The position numbers and the translations under genes are program-made. This document shows positions 16,754 through 25,291 of a stretch of DNA of 54,137 nt, one piece after another; positions within the stretch are counted from its first letter, which is position 1; every line of letters starts with the position of its first letter. This stretch comes from Rhodospirillales bacterium (GTDB lineage: Bacteria > Pseudomonadota > Alphaproteobacteria > CACIAM-22H2). The DNA is taken from the NCBI GenBank assembly GCA_016794025.1, contig JAEUKX010000019.1, positions 1-54,137 on the forward strand, read 5' to 3'. The notes below the pieces were generated by a model that was not told where the DNA came from, ran no database searches, and was given only the letters and a program-made list of their open reading frames with translations.

Positions 16754-17455
16754 ATGTCGGGGACATGGGCAGAGTTCTGGGACCGGCCGAATTCGGTCTA
16801 TTGCGGCGAGCGGCACCTCATCGCGCATTTCCGGCTTGTCGCCGACGAGCTGATCGGCGCGCTCGGCGGGCAGACGGGCCTGCGCGTTCTCGACTACGGT
16901 TGCGGCGAGGCGCTCGACGCAGGCCGGGTCGCCGGCATGACCGGGCGCCTGCATCTCTGCGATTCGGCGCCCGGCCTTCGTGCGCGGCTTGCGGCGAAAT
17001 TCGCGCACGAGAAGCGCATCGCGGTCATCGCGCCCGAGGCGCTGGGCGATCTGGCGGAAGGATCGGTCGACCTCGTCTTCGCCAGTTCGGTCGTCCAGTA
17101 TCTCGACCGGGCGGCGCTCGATGGGTTCCTCGGAACGGCGCGCCGGCTGCTCGCCGCCGGCGGCCGCCTTATCGTGACCGACGTGATCCCGACCGACAAC
17201 CGCATCGTCGACGATGTGCGGGCCCTGCTCGCGTTCGCATCGCGCAACGGTTTCCTGCCGGCAGCACTCGCCTCGCTCGTCGCGACGTTCTTTTCGGACT
17301 ACCGGCGAATGCGGGCACGGGCCGGGCTTGCCGCCTATGACGACGCCGCTTTCGTATCCATTCTCGCCGCCGCAGGTCTTTCGGGCGAGCGCGCGCCGCG
17401 CAATCTCGGCGAAAACCCTTACCGGCGGACCTTCGTCGCGCGCAAGGCGGCGTAG
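16754..17455 (+). CDS. Class I SAM-dependent methyltransferase
   Basis: 233 residues from ATG 16754. An upstream in-frame start near 16664 overlaps the SIS gene and is less likely. Motif I is LRVLDYGCGEALDAGRV (acidic GxG, with VLDYGCG), followed by LHLCDSAPGLRARL, EGSVDLVFASSVVQYLD (motif II/III) and RLLAAGGRLIVTDVIPT. This is the Methyltransf_11/25 type. The DYGCGEA loop is typical for small-molecule or lipid/glycan methyltransferases; acceptor unknown. It is convergent with, and overlaps by 37 bases, the YdjC/HpnK-type deacetylase gene, and glycosyltransferase genes follow, so it may modify a glycan or lipid. Confidence 0.8.
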   Translation: MSGTWAEFWDRPNSVYCGERHLIAHFRLVADELIGALGGQTGLRVLDYGCGEALDAGRVAGMTGRLHLCDSAPGLRARLAAKFAHEKRIAVIAPEALGDLAEGSVDLVFASSVVQYLDRAALDGFLGTARRLLAAGGRLIVTDVIPTDNRIVDDVRALLAFASRNGFLPAALASLVATFFSDYRRMRARAGLAAYDDAAFVSILAAAGLSGERAPRNLGENPYRRTFVARKAA

Positions 17456-18180
17456 GCGTCGCTCTCGAAATAGGCAAGCTCGGCCGCACGCGGTGCCACG
17501 ACCGGATCGGCCGCCCGAAGGGCGTCGTCGATCTCGCCGGGATGGCACATCACCACGGTCTTGCCCTGCGCCTGCGCCACGGCATCGGCAAAGATGCGCG
17601 AATAGGACTCGTCGCCGGAAAATCCGTAGGCGCCCACGAGCCGGTCGTTCGTCGGAATGCCGCGCGCGCGGGCGCGGCTTTTCATCGCGCGGCCAAGCGC
17701 ACCGATGGCAAGCGATTTCAGCGCGGCCGGACCGGCCGGGGCGTCCGATACCCGCAGCCAGGTGCGGGCCCGGTCAAGGCGCGCGTCCCAGAGCGCCAGC
17801 ACGGCTGCGTCCAGGACCGGAAACTGATGCACGTGCTGGTGCCCGTCGATATAGGCCGGCGGCGCACCGAACACCCGTTCGAATGCGTCGAGCTGGCGGT
17901 CGATCTCCGCGGCGACGGTACTTGCGTCGAGCCGGCGCGCGAAAGCGCGCAGTGCCAGCCCACCCAGCGTGCCGCGGCGGCCGCCCGTGAAGGCAAGATG
18001 CAGCCCCACCTGGATGCGCGGGGCAAGCGCGCGCAGGGCGGCTCCCTCCTCGGGCCAGAACTCCGTGTCCGTCATGCAGCTGGTCGCATCGATGCGCCCG
18101 GCGGCGGCCAGCCGGCGGATCGCCCGGCTGACGCCCGGTGCAATCGCGTAGTCGTCGGCGCATACGATGATTTCGTCCAA
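17419..18180 (-). CDS. YdjC/ChbG/HpnK family carbohydrate deacetylase
   Basis: 253 residues from TTG 18180, chosen because no ATG lies nearby; a GGGAG ribosome site is about 10 bases upstream. Family motifs: IIVCADDYAIAPGVSRAI with the metal-binding Asp pair, VGLHLAFTG with the metal His, YIDGHQHVHQFP with further ligands, and VVMCHPGE near the C-terminus. Family members remove acetyl groups from N-acetylglucosamine-containing sugars or lipids (ChbG; HpnK in hopanoid-linked gene sets). An in-frame start at 18234 would overlap the divergent glycosyltransferase start. With the glycosyltransferase/membrane-protein pair next door, a role in envelope glycan or lipid modification is inferred. Confidence 0.82.
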   Translation of the reverse strand: MDEIIVCADDYAIAPGVSRAIRRLAAAGRIDATSCMTDTEFWPEEGAALRALAPRIQVGLHLAFTGGRRGTLGGLALRAFARRLDASTVAAEIDRQLDAFERVFGAPPAYIDGHQHVHQFPVLDAAVLALWDARLDRARTWLRVSDAPAGPAALKSLAIGALGRAMKSRARARGIPTNDRLVGAYGFSGDESYSRIFADAVAQAQGKTVVMCHPGEIDDALRAADPVVAPRAAELAYFESDAYAALRATKVRR

Positions 18181-18232
18181 GATCCAGATGCTCCCGGCTT
18201 GACGCTTCGCCGTCCGCGGCGAAGGATACGGC

Positions 18233-19216
18233 ATGTCCGATACTGTCGCGCCGCCGATTCCCGATCTATCGATAATTGTTCCCGTATTCAACGAAAGCGC
18301 GGGGCTGCCGGCGCTGTTCGCGCGCCTGGGTGCGGTGCTCGACCGCCTGGAAATGCGCAGCGAGATCATCTGCATCGATGACGGCAGTCGCGATGCGACA
18401 TGGGACGCGCTTCTGGCCGCGCGCGCCGCGGACGCGCGCATCAGGCTCGTGCGGCTGTCGCGCAATTTCGGCAAGGACATCGCGTTGACCGCGGGGCTGC
18501 GCCGCGCCGGCGGCCGCGCGATCGTGATGATGGATGCCGACCTGCAGCATCCGCCCGAGCTGATCCCCGAATTCGTCGCGCGCTGGCGCGAAGGGCTCGA
18601 CATGGTCTACGCGGTGCGAACGTCCCGCGACGGCGACTCGTTCCTGCGCCGCTGGTCGAGCCGGGCGTTCTACCGGGTCTTCCGGCATCTTTCCGATATC
18701 CGCATGCCGCCGGGTGCGGGCGATTTCCGCCTCGTCGACCGGCGGGTGGCCGACGTGCTGCGCGACATGCCCGAGCGCGCGCGATTCATGAAGGGGCTCT
18801 ACGCCTGGGTGGGCTTCCGGCACGGCGGCGTGCCGTTCGATCCGCCCGACCGGCAGACCGGAAAGACCTCGTTCTCGCCCTTGCGCCTGTTCCGGTTCGC
18901 TGTCGATGCGCTGGCGAGTTTCAGCACGGTGCCGCTGGTGGCAAGCGGCTATATCGGGCTTTTCATGGCCGTGCCCTCGCTGGTGCTGGCGATTTTCTTC
19001 ATCGTGCGCACGCTCTTCTACGGCGTCGACGTGCCCGGCTATGCCTCGGTCATCGTTGCGGTGCTGCTGCTGGGCTCGATCCAGCTCCTCACGCTCGGCC
19101 TTTTCGGTGCCTATCTCGGCCGGGTATTCGAGGAAGTAAAGGGGCGCCCCCTTTTCGTGGAGAGCGACACGGCCGGGTTCCCCGACGACAGAAAGCAGAC
19201 CCCGCGCGATGCGTGA
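18233..19216 (+). CDS. GT2 polyprenyl-phosphate glycosyltransferase (ArnC/GtrB/DPM type)
   Basis: 327 residues. The catalytic GT2 domain starts LSIIVPVFNES, with IDDGS at 48-52 (nucleotide-sugar/metal) and DADLQHPPE at 101-109. It is followed by two C-terminal membrane helices (VASGYIGLFMAVPSLVLAIF and YASVIVAVLLLGSIQLL). This layout is that of ArnC, GtrB and dolichol-phosphate-mannose synthase-like enzymes, which transfer a sugar from UDP/GDP to undecaprenyl phosphate on the cytoplasmic side. It is divergent from the deacetylase (53 bases) and overlaps the next gene by 8 bases. The lipid-linked sugar made here is probably used by that membrane protein and may be deacetylated by the HpnK-type enzyme, as in aminoarabinose and glucosylation pathways. 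Confidence 0.9.
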   Translation: MSDTVAPPIPDLSIIVPVFNESAGLPALFARLGAVLDRLEMRSEIICIDDGSRDATWDALLAARAADARIRLVRLSRNFGKDIALTAGLRRAGGRAIVMMDADLQHPPELIPEFVARWREGLDMVYAVRTSRDGDSFLRRWSSRAFYRVFRHLSDIRMPPGAGDFRLVDRRVADVLRDMPERARFMKGLYAWVGFRHGGVPFDPPDRQTGKTSFSPLRLFRFAVDALASFSTVPLVASGYIGLFMAVPSLVLAIFFIVRTLFYGVDVPGYASVIVAVLLLGSIQLLTLGLFGAYLGRVFEEVKGRPLFVESDTAGFPDDRKQTPRDA

Positions 19217-20612
19217 TCCGGCGGCGGGCCGGCTGCGGCGGACCGTCGTGGCCGCGGCGGTGGCCTTCGCGGTCCTGTCGCCGGTCGTCGGTCTCGGGGC
19301 CGGCCTCGAGAAATTCGGCGACGGTTCGATCTTCGCCTATTCCGTCGCCGCATTGGATGCGTGGGCCTTCCACTGGCACAACATCTCGGGCCGCGTCTTC
19401 AGCTATCTGATGCTTTATGTGCCGGCCCAAGCCGTCGCTTCGGCAAGCGGCAGTGCGACGGCCGGCATCCTTGCCTATGGCGCGCTGCTTTTCGGCGCGC
19501 CCGGCCTTTCGCTTGCAGCCGTCCGCATGCTGGATGCAAGCCGCGATCGCACTGTGTTCGCCTTTGCCTGCGCCTCGACGGCGGCGCTGCTGCCCTTCTG
19601 CTACGGCTTTCCGACCGAGATGGCGATGGCGCACGCGCTTTTCTGGCCCACGCTGGCGGCCGTGCTTGATTCACGTGGCGGGTTCGCGCGCACCATTCTT
19701 CTCTATCTGCTGTTCCAGTCGCTTGTCCTGACGCATGAAGGCGGGGTCGTTCTTGGGGCCTGTGCCGCGCTGGCGGGCCTCGTTTCCCGGTCGCGGCGAA
19801 GCTTTTCGGCATTTGCCCTTTCGATGGCGGCGTGGGCCGCCGTCAAGACGATGCTGCCGCCGGATGCGCATATCGCCGGCGTCCTCGGTGCAGCGGCCTA
19901 CAAGTTCGTCGATCCGGCGAACCTGACCGATCCGGCCGTCATTCTCGCCGCGTGCGTCGTCGGGGGATTTGCACTCCTGCGCGCGGTTCTTGGCCGGATT
20001 GTTCCGGCCGCGCTGATCACCGCCATCTGCGCAGCGATCTACTGGATCGTCTTCGACCGCGCGCTGCTGGCCGAGATGCGCTATTCGCTGCGCACGATCC
20101 TGCTGGCCGGTGCGCCGCTGCTTGGGGCGCTCGCGGTGCTGTTTGCGGCCGACGGCGCAAGACTGGGAGCAGTCCCGTTCGGTCGTTACGCGATGACGCT
20201 GCGCGACTGGCTTGGGCGGCGCGATCGTGCGGCCCTGACGACGGCATTCGGCCTGCTGCTGCTTGTGCACGCCGTCGAGACTGCAAAGTTCGTCACGGGC
20301 TGGATCGGATATACGGCGGCCGTACGCGTGCTGGCGACGGGGGAGGCGGCCGACCCGCAGCTTGGCGATGCACGTTTTGTCTCCGCCGCTCGCATCGATC
20401 CGGCAGCCAATCGACTGGCGTGGAATTCGACCACGCCCTATCTGTCCGTCCTTCTGGCACCCGGCTTCGCGCCCGCGCGACTCGTCGTCGACCCGGCGGC
20501 GGGGTATTTCTGGCTGTCGTGCGAGACGGCGACCCGAAATGCGCAGGCCGAAAATCCGCTGCCGGCGCCTGCGCGCGATCTGATCCGCACGCTTTCGTGC
20601 CTGAACCGCTAG
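19209..20612 (+). CDS. Multi-pass membrane protein, candidate GT-C type glycosyltransferase
   Basis: 467 residues with about ten hydrophobic segments (for example about 10-30, 70-90, 115-135, 160-180, 225-245, 270-290) and a C-terminal soluble tail ending DLIRTLSCLNR. I do not recognise a named family. The first periplasmic loop holds GDGSIFAYSVAALDAW, with acidic residues where GT-C enzymes carry a catalytic D/E. Coupling to a GtrB/ArnC-like gene (8-base overlap) is the usual partner arrangement. Inference: it transfers a sugar from a polyprenyl-phosphate carrier to an acceptor in the periplasm. Alternative: a flippase or uncharacterised transporter. Its stop shares a CTAG tetranucleotide with the convergent cytochrome b561 gene. 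Confidence 0.72.
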   Translation: MRDPAAGRLRRTVVAAAVAFAVLSPVVGLGAGLEKFGDGSIFAYSVAALDAWAFHWHNISGRVFSYLMLYVPAQAVASASGSATAGILAYGALLFGAPGLSLAAVRMLDASRDRTVFAFACASTAALLPFCYGFPTEMAMAHALFWPTLAAVLDSRGGFARTILLYLLFQSLVLTHEGGVVLGACAALAGLVSRSRRSFSAFALSMAAWAAVKTMLPPDAHIAGVLGAAAYKFVDPANLTDPAVILAACVVGGFALLRAVLGRIVPAALITAICAAIYWIVFDRALLAEMRYSLRTILLAGAPLLGALAVLFAADGARLGAVPFGRYAMTLRDWLGRRDRAALTTAFGLLLLVHAVETAKFVTGWIGYTAAVRVLATGEAADPQLGDARFVSAARIDPAANRLAWNSTTPYLSVLLAPGFAPARLVVDPAAGYFWLSCETATRNAQAENPLPAPARDLIRTLSCLNR

Positions 20613-21163
20613 CGGCCGAGCATGCGCCGCAGCGTGCGGTCGCGACGCACGAAATGATGGTGCAGGGCCGCGCCCGCGTGACCAAGCGCCAGTCCGACAA
20701 GTGCGAATGCGGCGATGCCATGCCAGAAGAGCACCGTCTCCGATGCCGCGCGGTCGGGGGCGGCCAGCGACGGCAGCGATGCCGTTCCGAAAACCTGAAG
20801 GGCCGGATAGAGCGAGATGCCGAGCCACCCGAGCAGCGGTACGGCCACGAGCAGAAGGTAGAGCGCAACATGGCCAAGGGTCGCCGCGGCCCGCTGCCAG
20901 GCCGGGACTTCCGGCAGCGCGCCGGGTGCGCCGGAAATGGCGCGATTGGCAAGCCGCACGAGCACGAGCGCGAAGAGCGCGATGCCCAGGACCTTGTGCG
21001 AGTCGTAGAGCTGGAAGCGCTCGGCCAGGGTGGCCCAGAGGTTGGGCTCCGGCGCGTCATGGACCATGATCAGTCCGAAGGCGAACTGCAGGGCGATCAG
21101 GGCAGCCGTGGCCCAATGCAGCGCGCGGGCAAGCGGGCGATAGCTGTCGGCGTCGCGTTCCAT
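20609..21163 (-). CDS. cybB: Cytochrome b561 family protein
   Basis: 184 residues from ATG 21163. It has four membrane helices: LARALHWATAALIALQFAFG, the helix after DSHKVLG (IALFALVLVRLANRAI), LGHVALYLLLVAVPLLGWLG and VLFWHGIAAFALVGLALGHAG. Histidines that can ligate two b-type haems are in ALHW, DSHK, FWHG and GHAGAALHHH. The bacterial b561 (CybB) family moves electrons in the cytoplasmic membrane, for example as a superoxide:ubiquinone oxidoreductase. Residues upstream of 21163 in frame are not family-like. It is divergent from the P-type ATPase by 50 bases. Confidence 0.9.
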   Translation of the reverse strand: MERDADSYRPLARALHWATAALIALQFAFGLIMVHDAPEPNLWATLAERFQLYDSHKVLGIALFALVLVRLANRAISGAPGALPEVPAWQRAAATLGHVALYLLLVAVPLLGWLGISLYPALQVFGTASLPSLAAPDRAASETVLFWHGIAAFALVGLALGHAGAALHHHFVRRDRTLRRMLGR

Positions 21164-21212
21164 CCGGACTCCGTCCTCGGGATGCACCAGTGTAGCATGG
21201 TCGCAACTCACC

Positions 21213-23765
21213 ATGCCGGACAAGGCACATGACGGCACCGAACAACATACGATGCGAGACATGACATCAGATCCGAAGTCCGGCCTCGACTTGCAGGAAG
21301 CGGCCCGACGGCTGGCCGCCGAGGGTCCCAACGAGCTGCCGCGCGGCGACCTGCGTTCGCCGTTTCGAATCGTCCTGGAAGTGCTGCGCGAGCCGATGCT
21401 GGCGCTGCTGCTGGGCGGCGGGGCGATCTACTTCGTCCTCGGCGACGTGCGCGAGGCGGCGATTCTGTTTGCCTTCGCCGTGATGTCGGTGACGATCACC
21501 GTCGTGCAGGAGGTCCGCACCGAGCGCGTGCTCGAGGCGTTGCGCGACCTGACGAGCCCGCGCGCACTGGTCGTGCGCGGCGGAAGCCGCCGGCGCATCG
21601 CGGGCCGGGAGGTCGTGCGCGGCGACATCGTCGTGCTGTCGGAGGGCGACCGCGTCCCCGCCGACGGCCGCCTTGTCGAGGCGACGGATCTTCAGACCGA
21701 CGAATCGCTCCTCACCGGCGAGTCGGTGCCGGTGCGCAAGCGCGCGCACGGAACCGGCGAGGCGGCCGGTACGCCGCGGCCCGGCGGCGAGGATCTGGCC
21801 CATGTCTTTTCGGGTTCGCTCGTGGTGCGCGGTGCTGGCCTTTTCGAGGTCACCGCGACGGGCCGTCACAGCGAGATCGGCCGGATCGGCCAGTCATTGC
21901 GGACGGTCGAGGCCGAGGCGCCGCGCCTGCAGGCACAGACGCGGCAGGCCGTCCGGCTGTTCGCGCTGGGTGGTGGTGCGGTCAGCCTGTGCGTCGTGCT
22001 GCTGCACGGGCTCACGCGGGGTGCATGGCTCGACGGCATCCTTGCCGGCATCGCGGTGGGCATGTCGATGCTGCCCGAGGAGTTCCCGGTCGTGCTGACC
22101 GTCTTCATGGCGATGGGCGCCTGGCGCATCTCGCGTGCGCGCGTGCTCACGCGCCGGGCGGCGGCAATCGAGACGCTGGGTGCGGCCACCGTCCTGTGTT
22201 CGGACAAGACGGGCACGCTGACCGAGAACCGGATGGCGATCGCCGAGCTTCGCCTTCCCGACGGAAGAACGTGCCGGGCGGCCGACCTCGCGGCCGGCGC
22301 GCCCGAGTTCGCCGGGCTGGCCGATGCCGGCCGGCAGGCCTGCGCGGCCGAACCCGCCGACCCCATGGAAAAGGCGTTTCACAATCTGGCGCCGGGTCCC
22401 GATGCGGCGATCGTGCGGACCTACGGGTTGCGGCAGGACCTCCTGGCCATGTCGAACGTGCGCGCGGCCGATGGCGAGACGGCGGTCTTCGACGTGGCCG
22501 CGAAAGGCGCGCCGGAAGCCGTCGCGCGGCTCTGCCGGCTCGACGGGCCCGCGCGCGTGCGCCTTGTCGACGCGGCGGATGCAATGGCACGCGAGGGCCT
22601 GCGCGTGCTGGGAGTCGCGACCGCCCGGCATGAGTCGGCGGAGCTCCCGCCCTCGCACCGGGACTTCACGTTCGTCTTTCGCGGCCTGATCGGGCTCGCC
22701 GATCCGCTGCGCGCGAGCGTGGCCGACGCCGTGCGCGAATGCCGGGCGGCGGGAATCCGCGTGGCGATGATCACCGGCGACTATCCGGAAACCGCGCGCG
22801 CCATCGCGCGGCACGCGGGCATTCCGGCCGACCGCGCCGTGAGCGGCGCCGAACTTTCGCAGATGGATGCGGCGACGCTCGCGGCGCGCGTGGCGGATAC
22901 GTCCGTCTTCGCGCGCATCATGCCCGAACAGAAGCTGCGCATCGTCGAGGCGCTGAAGGCGAGGGGCGAGACGGTCGCGATGACCGGCGATGGCGTCAAC
23001 GACGCGCCATCGCTGAAGGCCGCGCATATCGGCGTGGCGATGGGCGGACGCGGCACCGATGTGGCGCGCGAGGCGGCCGGCCTCGTGCTGCTCGACGACG
23101 ATTTCGGTTCGATCGTGAAAGCAGTCCGCCTCGGGCGGCGGATCTACGACAACCTCCGCAAGGCGATGGCCTTCATCCTTGCCGTCCACGTGCCTGTCGC
23201 GGGCCTTGCACTGCTGCCGCTCGTGTTCGGCCTGCCGCCGGTCTTCGGACCGATCCACATCGCCTTCCTCGAGATGGTCATCGATCCGGTCTGCTCGCTC
23301 GTCTTCGAGGCGGAAGAGGAGGAACCGGACGTGATGCGCCGTCCGCCGCGCGATCCGCAGGCGCCGCTCTTCTCGATGCAGCTTGTCGGATGGGGGGTCG
23401 TTCAGGGTGCGGCGGCGCTTGCGATCGTCGCGGGCCTGTACCTGTTCGCCCATGCGCGCGGCATGCCCGTCGACGAACTGCGCGCGCTGACGTTCTTCGC
23501 GCTTGTCATGTCGATCGTGGCGCTGATATTCGTCAATCGGGCACGCGGCGCATCGCTGCGCGCGGCCCTTTTCCGCCCGAACCCGGCCCTTCTTGTCGTG
23601 CTGTCCGCGGTCATCGCCACGCTCGCCGCGGCGCTCGCCGTACCGGACGTGCGCATCCTGTTCGGGTTCGGACCGCTGCACGCCGACGACCTTGCCGTGA
23701 CGCTGGCCGCCGGTCTGCTGCTGCTCGTGACGATGGAAGGGCTGAAGCTCGTCCGGCCGCGCTAG
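21213..23765 (+). CDS. P-type cation-transporting ATPase (P2-like)
   Basis: 850 residues from ATG 21213 (ATG at 21252 or 21261 also possible). It has the cation ATPase N-terminal domain (LDLQEAARRLAAEGPNELPR), TDESLLTGESVPV, membrane-embedded PEEFP at 288-292 replacing the PEGLP of calcium pumps, phosphorylation D331 in SDKTGTLTENR, KGAPE in the nucleotide domain, and MTGDGVNDAPSLKAAHIG. No heavy-metal domain or CPC, so it is not a copper pump. It resembles bacterial P2-type ATPases of the calcium/magnesium/unknown cation group, acting in the cytoplasmic membrane. The EEF variant and TM6-region IDPVCSLVFEAE leave ion specificity open. It ends in a CTAG shared with the convergent DUF3750 gene. 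Confidence 0.9.
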   Translation: MPDKAHDGTEQHTMRDMTSDPKSGLDLQEAARRLAAEGPNELPRGDLRSPFRIVLEVLREPMLALLLGGGAIYFVLGDVREAAILFAFAVMSVTITVVQEVRTERVLEALRDLTSPRALVVRGGSRRRIAGREVVRGDIVVLSEGDRVPADGRLVEATDLQTDESLLTGESVPVRKRAHGTGEAAGTPRPGGEDLAHVFSGSLVVRGAGLFEVTATGRHSEIGRIGQSLRTVEAEAPRLQAQTRQAVRLFALGGGAVSLCVVLLHGLTRGAWLDGILAGIAVGMSMLPEEFPVVLTVFMAMGAWRISRARVLTRRAAAIETLGAATVLCSDKTGTLTENRMAIAELRLPDGRTCRAADLAAGAPEFAGLADAGRQACAAEPADPMEKAFHNLAPGPDAAIVRTYGLRQDLLAMSNVRAADGETAVFDVAAKGAPEAVARLCRLDGPARVRLVDAADAMAREGLRVLGVATARHESAELPPSHRDFTFVFRGLIGLADPLRASVADAVRECRAAGIRVAMITGDYPETARAIARHAGIPADRAVSGAELSQMDAATLAARVADTSVFARIMPEQKLRIVEALKARGETVAMTGDGVNDAPSLKAAHIGVAMGGRGTDVAREAAGLVLLDDDFGSIVKAVRLGRRIYDNLRKAMAFILAVHVPVAGLALLPLVFGLPPVFGPIHIAFLEMVIDPVCSLVFEAEEEEPDVMRRPPRDPQAPLFSMQLVGWGVVQGAAALAIVAGLYLFAHARGMPVDELRALTFFALVMSIVALIFVNRARGASLRAALFRPNPALLVVLSAVIATLAAALAVPDVRILFGFGPLHADDLAVTLAAGLLLLVTMEGLKLVRPR

Positions 23766-24547
23766 TCGACCGCGATCTCGCGAACCGGATTTTCCGTGGC
23801 GCCGATTCGCCCGATACCCGGCGCCTTGACGGCAAGGCCGAACGGATCGATCCCGAAGGTCAGGCCGGCGAGATTGATCTCGAGTCCTTCCTGCCTTGCG
23901 AGCGTCACGCCGACGAGCCCCCAGAGCGAGAGCTGGAAGCCGGTGCCGCTGGGCGTTGCCGCGGCGAAAGTCGTGGGGCCGAGAAAATCCTTCCCGATGG
24001 CCGTCGAGGGCAGGTCGAGCCGAAGCTCCGGTGCGGCCCGCGCAACCATGGCGGTAAAGGTGTTGGAATTCGGGCCCGGCCAGAGCGTGTACGTCGTGCG
24101 CCACGGATATGCTTCCGCGGCCGCCACAATCCGGGCAATGACCGCATCCACGCCCTCGCCCTCGAGCTGGGCGTAGAGCTCGGGCTCGGCGCCGAACCAC
24201 CGGCGGTCAGGGGCCCCTTGCGTGACCACGAGCGCATCGCCGCCATAGCGCGCGCGCCAGCCGATGATCTGGTAGGTGGTCCATTCCGGCGCGTCGGTGG
24301 GCTTGACGGAAATCCAGGTGTGGACGCCGAAAGCCCCGCGCCAGCTCACGGCCCGCGCGCCATAGACCTGCACCATCGCCCGGCGCGCTTCGGCAGGGTC
24401 GGGTGCGAGCCCGACGGGTTCGCGGCTTGCGGTGCGCCAGTCCGCGCGCGCGCTGTGCGTGCCGAAATAGACCAGTGCCGGACCGACAAGCAGCACGGCA
24501 AGTGCCAGCAGCAGCCAGCGCGCGACGGGGGCAAGCGCGGAGATCAT
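23762..24547 (-). CDS. DUF3750 domain protein
   Basis: 261 residues. One N-terminal membrane anchor (about 7-28, ARWLLLALAVLLVGPALVYF), then the DUF3750 domain. Landmarks: GVHTWISVKPTDAPEWTTYQ, WPGPNSNTFTAMVARAAPELRLDLPSTAIGKDFL and FQLSLWGLVGVTLARQEGLEINLAGLTFGID. The GPNSNTF pattern with conserved Asn/Ser suggests an enzyme-like pocket (a His in VHTW), but no activity is known. It is 46 bases downstream of urtE on the same strand and may be read through from the urt operon. Orientation suggests the soluble domain is periplasmic. Confidence 0.82.
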   Translation of the reverse strand: MISALAPVARWLLLALAVLLVGPALVYFGTHSARADWRTASREPVGLAPDPAEARRAMVQVYGARAVSWRGAFGVHTWISVKPTDAPEWTTYQIIGWRARYGGDALVVTQGAPDRRWFGAEPELYAQLEGEGVDAVIARIVAAAEAYPWRTTYTLWPGPNSNTFTAMVARAAPELRLDLPSTAIGKDFLGPTTFAAATPSGTGFQLSLWGLVGVTLARQEGLEINLAGLTFGIDPFGLAVKAPGIGRIGATENPVREIAVD

Positions 24548-24593
24548 GCCGAAGAGATAGGCCGCGGGGCCCTCGCGCGCAAGCCCGTGCCGG

Positions 24594-25289
24594 TCAGATG
24601 GTCATGTGGCGGCGGACGGCATCGTGGTCGAGTGCCGCCGACTCGCCCGCCATGACGACCTCGCCGCGGTCCAGCACCACCATGTCGTCGGCCAGTTCCT
24701 TCGCGAAGTCGAAATACTGCTCGACCAGCACGATCGCCATGTCGCCGCGCGCGCGCAGCAGCGCGATGGTGCGACCGATGTCCTTGATGATCGAGGGCTG
24801 GATGCCCTCGGTCGGCTCGTCGAGCACGAGCAGGCGCGGGCGCATCACCAGTGCGCGCGCGATGGCAAGCTGCTGCTGCTGGCCGCCCGAAAGGTCGCCG
24901 CCGCGCCGGCGCAACATGTTCTTGAGGACGGGGAAGAGGCCGAAGACCTCATCGTTCATCGCCCGGTCGCGCCGCGAGAGCGCCGACAGGCCCGTGCGCA
25001 GGTTTTCCTCGACCGTCAGCAGCGGAAAGATCTCGCGCCCCTGCGGCACGAAAGCGATGCCGCGCCGCGCGCGCTCGAAGGCGGGAAGTGCGCCGATGTC
25101 GGTGCCATCGAACGTGATGCTGCCCTTGGCAACCGGGCTCCGGCCGACGATGGCGCGCATGAGCGAGGTCTTGCCAACGCCGTTGCGGCCCAGCACGCAG
25201 GTGATGCGGCCGGGCCTGGCCGCTAGCGAGACGCCGCGCAGCGCCTGCGAGGCGCCGTAGTAAAGGTCGATGGCGGACACGTCGAGCAT
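24594..25289 (-). CDS. urtE: Urea ABC transporter ATP-binding protein UrtE
   Basis: 231 residues, LivF-like. Walker A LGRNGVGKTSLMRAIVG, Q-loop in FVPQGREIFPLLTV, signature DLSGGQQQQLAIARAL, Walker B LLVLDEPTEGIQP, H-loop VLVEQYFDFAKEL. The QGREIFP and EGIQPSII elements are characteristic of UrtE. It is the fifth gene of the urtABCDE order, two bases after urtD, energising urea import with UrtD on the inner face of UrtB/UrtC. Followed by DUF3750 rather than the urease genes seen beside many urt operons. Confidence 0.94.
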   Translation of the reverse strand: MLDVSAIDLYYGASQALRGVSLAARPGRITCVLGRNGVGKTSLMRAIVGRSPVAKGSITFDGTDIGALPAFERARRGIAFVPQGREIFPLLTVEENLRTGLSALSRRDRAMNDEVFGLFPVLKNMLRRRGGDLSGGQQQQLAIARALVMRPRLLVLDEPTEGIQPSIIKDIGRTIALLRARGDMAIVLVEQYFDFAKELADDMVVLDRGEVVMAGESAALDHDAVRRHMTI

Positions 25290-25291
25290 GG

